From positions 1 to 6,302 of the forward strand of contig CALYVE010000109.1 of assembly GCA_945492935.1 (NCBI GenBank): a stretch of 6,302 bases of DNA, in the 5' to 3' direction. This DNA is from an uncultured Lachnospiraceae bacterium (GTDB lineage Bacteria; Bacillota; Clostridia; Lachnospirales; Lachnospiraceae). The notes under the pieces were generated by a model, which saw only the letters and a program-made list of their open reading frames with translations, was not told the origin of the DNA and did no database searches. The number at the start of each line of letters is the position of its first letter. The stretch's first letter is position 1. The position numbers were made by a program, and so were the translations under genes. Below are positions 5,651 to 6,302 of the stretch, piece by piece.

Positions 5651-6302
5651 ATGGATACAAATAAGAACGTTATTGAAGAACACGTTATGGTATGCCTTTC
5701 GCCATCACCTTCTAATTGTAAGATCATCACAATTGGTGCACAGATGGCAAAAGCATTTGATGGTAGATTTACAGCATTGTATGTAGATACAAAAAAAGAA
5801 CTAAAAAAAGAAGATAAAGAGCGTTTACAGGAGCATATTAAGCTTGCAGAGAGCTACGGTGCTGTTGTCGAGATCACATATGGCGATGATGTGTCTGCGC
5901 AAATTGCAGAATATGCAAGAATAGCAGGTGTTACAAAAATTGTTATCGGCAGAAGTAATGTGCGAAAACGTCATTTGTGGAGCAAGCCAACACTGGTAGA
6001 CCGTCTGCTTAAGCTTGCTTTAGATGTAAATATACACATTATTCCGGATTCAGAAGCAAAAGAAAAATATGCGAATCGTATTCGCAGAGCAATGTCCGGC
6101 GGAGTATCAGTCAAGGATACTCTGATTACAGGGATTGTTTTGACAGTTGCTACCCTAATCGGGTTTTTATTTCAGAAACTCGGATTTATTAATGCAAATA
6201 TCATTACAATTTACTTACTCGGAATGCTTATGGTTTCCATATTGACAAAAGGCTGGATTTGTAATCTGCTCGGAGCAGTTGCGAGTGTGCTTGCGTTTAA
6301 CT
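5651..6302 (+). CDS. kdpD: KdpD-like sensor protein, Usp + DUF4118, 3' end outside window
   Basis: The first 217 residues of a protein that continues past the window edge. Residues about 11-133 are a KdpD-type universal stress protein domain: strand VMVCLSPSPS, strand FTALYVDT, the alpha/beta core with EITYGDD, and the nucleotide-loop-like KIVIGRSNVRKR (96-107). From about 157 it enters a hydrophobic DUF4118 membrane domain; segments near 157-174 and 184-198 and the start of a third (203-217) are visible, with NIITIYLLGMLMVSILTKGW typical of KdpD. The histidine kinase core expected next is not in the window. Classical KdpD begins with a roughly 230-residue N-terminal domain carrying an ATP-binding loop; it is absent here, and the promoter and ribosome binding site show the start is real. 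S17 and S19, then 20 residues, then F40-T-A-L-Y44 reproduce the SxS-X20-FTAxY motif tied to c-di-AMP binding in S. aureus KdpD. Its position next to ktrBA suggests a role in Ktr control. A kinase-less Usp-DUF4118 protein is the alternative. Confidence 0.85.
   Translation, partial: MDTNKNVIEEHVMVCLSPSPSNCKIITIGAQMAKAFDGRFTALYVDTKKELKKEDKERLQEHIKLAESYGAVVEITYGDDVSAQIAEYARIAGVTKIVIGRSNVRKRHLWSKPTLVDRLLKLALDVNIHIIPDSEAKEKYANRIRRAMSGGVSVKDTLITGIVLTVATLIGFLFQKLGFINANIITIYLLGMLMVSILTKGWICNLLGAVASVLAFN

Noticed and set aside
1..6302. Mobile elements, CRISPR arrays, rRNA or tRNA genes.
   Set aside because: No transposase or integrase coding, terminal inverted repeats, regularly spaced repeats or structural RNA signatures were seen.

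Overview
The window is AT-rich, has tightly packed genes with strong AGGAGG-type ribosome binding sites, and encodes a lipobox lipoprotein plus a Ktr-type potassium transporter. Together with the style of the LuxR-family regulator, this suggests a low-GC Firmicute, most likely a gut Clostridia/Lachnospiraceae relative. That placement is inference from gene content, not from a marker gene. All convincing genes are on the + strand.

Positions 33-3162 look like a complete two-gene transcription unit: a sigma-A-like promoter (33-61), a family-1 solute-binding lipoprotein (137-1528), a membrane protein with an extracellular dCache-like sensor and a cytoplasmic LuxR-type HTH (1543-3147), and a strong intrinsic terminator (3128-3162) whose stem begins inside the end of the second gene. 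No ABC permease or ATPase lies between promoter and terminator. The binding protein may therefore feed a signal to the membrane-bound regulator rather than, or as well as, serving transport.

Positions 3163-3573 hold no intact gene. They contain the decayed 3' end of an ORF (3257-3436), possibly a flavodoxin-like protein, a 9-bp hairpin directly after its stop codon (3438-3465), and an AT-rich leader for the next operon.

Positions 3574-6302 form a potassium-homeostasis block. ktrB (channel-like K+ translocating subunit, all four selectivity-filter glycines present) is followed by ktrA (RCK-type nucleotide-gated regulatory ring), with the ktrA ribosome binding site overlapping the ktrB stop. 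Then, behind its own near-consensus promoter (5596-5624), comes the start of a KdpD-like protein cut off by the window edge. It begins directly with the Usp domain, lacks the classical N-terminal KdpD domain, and runs into the DUF4118 membrane domain. Its Usp domain matches exactly the SxS-X20-FTAxY motif linked to c-di-AMP binding in Staphylococcus aureus KdpD. The block thus looks like a K+ uptake system placed beside a sensor kinase that may read c-di-AMP and control Ktr rather than KdpFABC.
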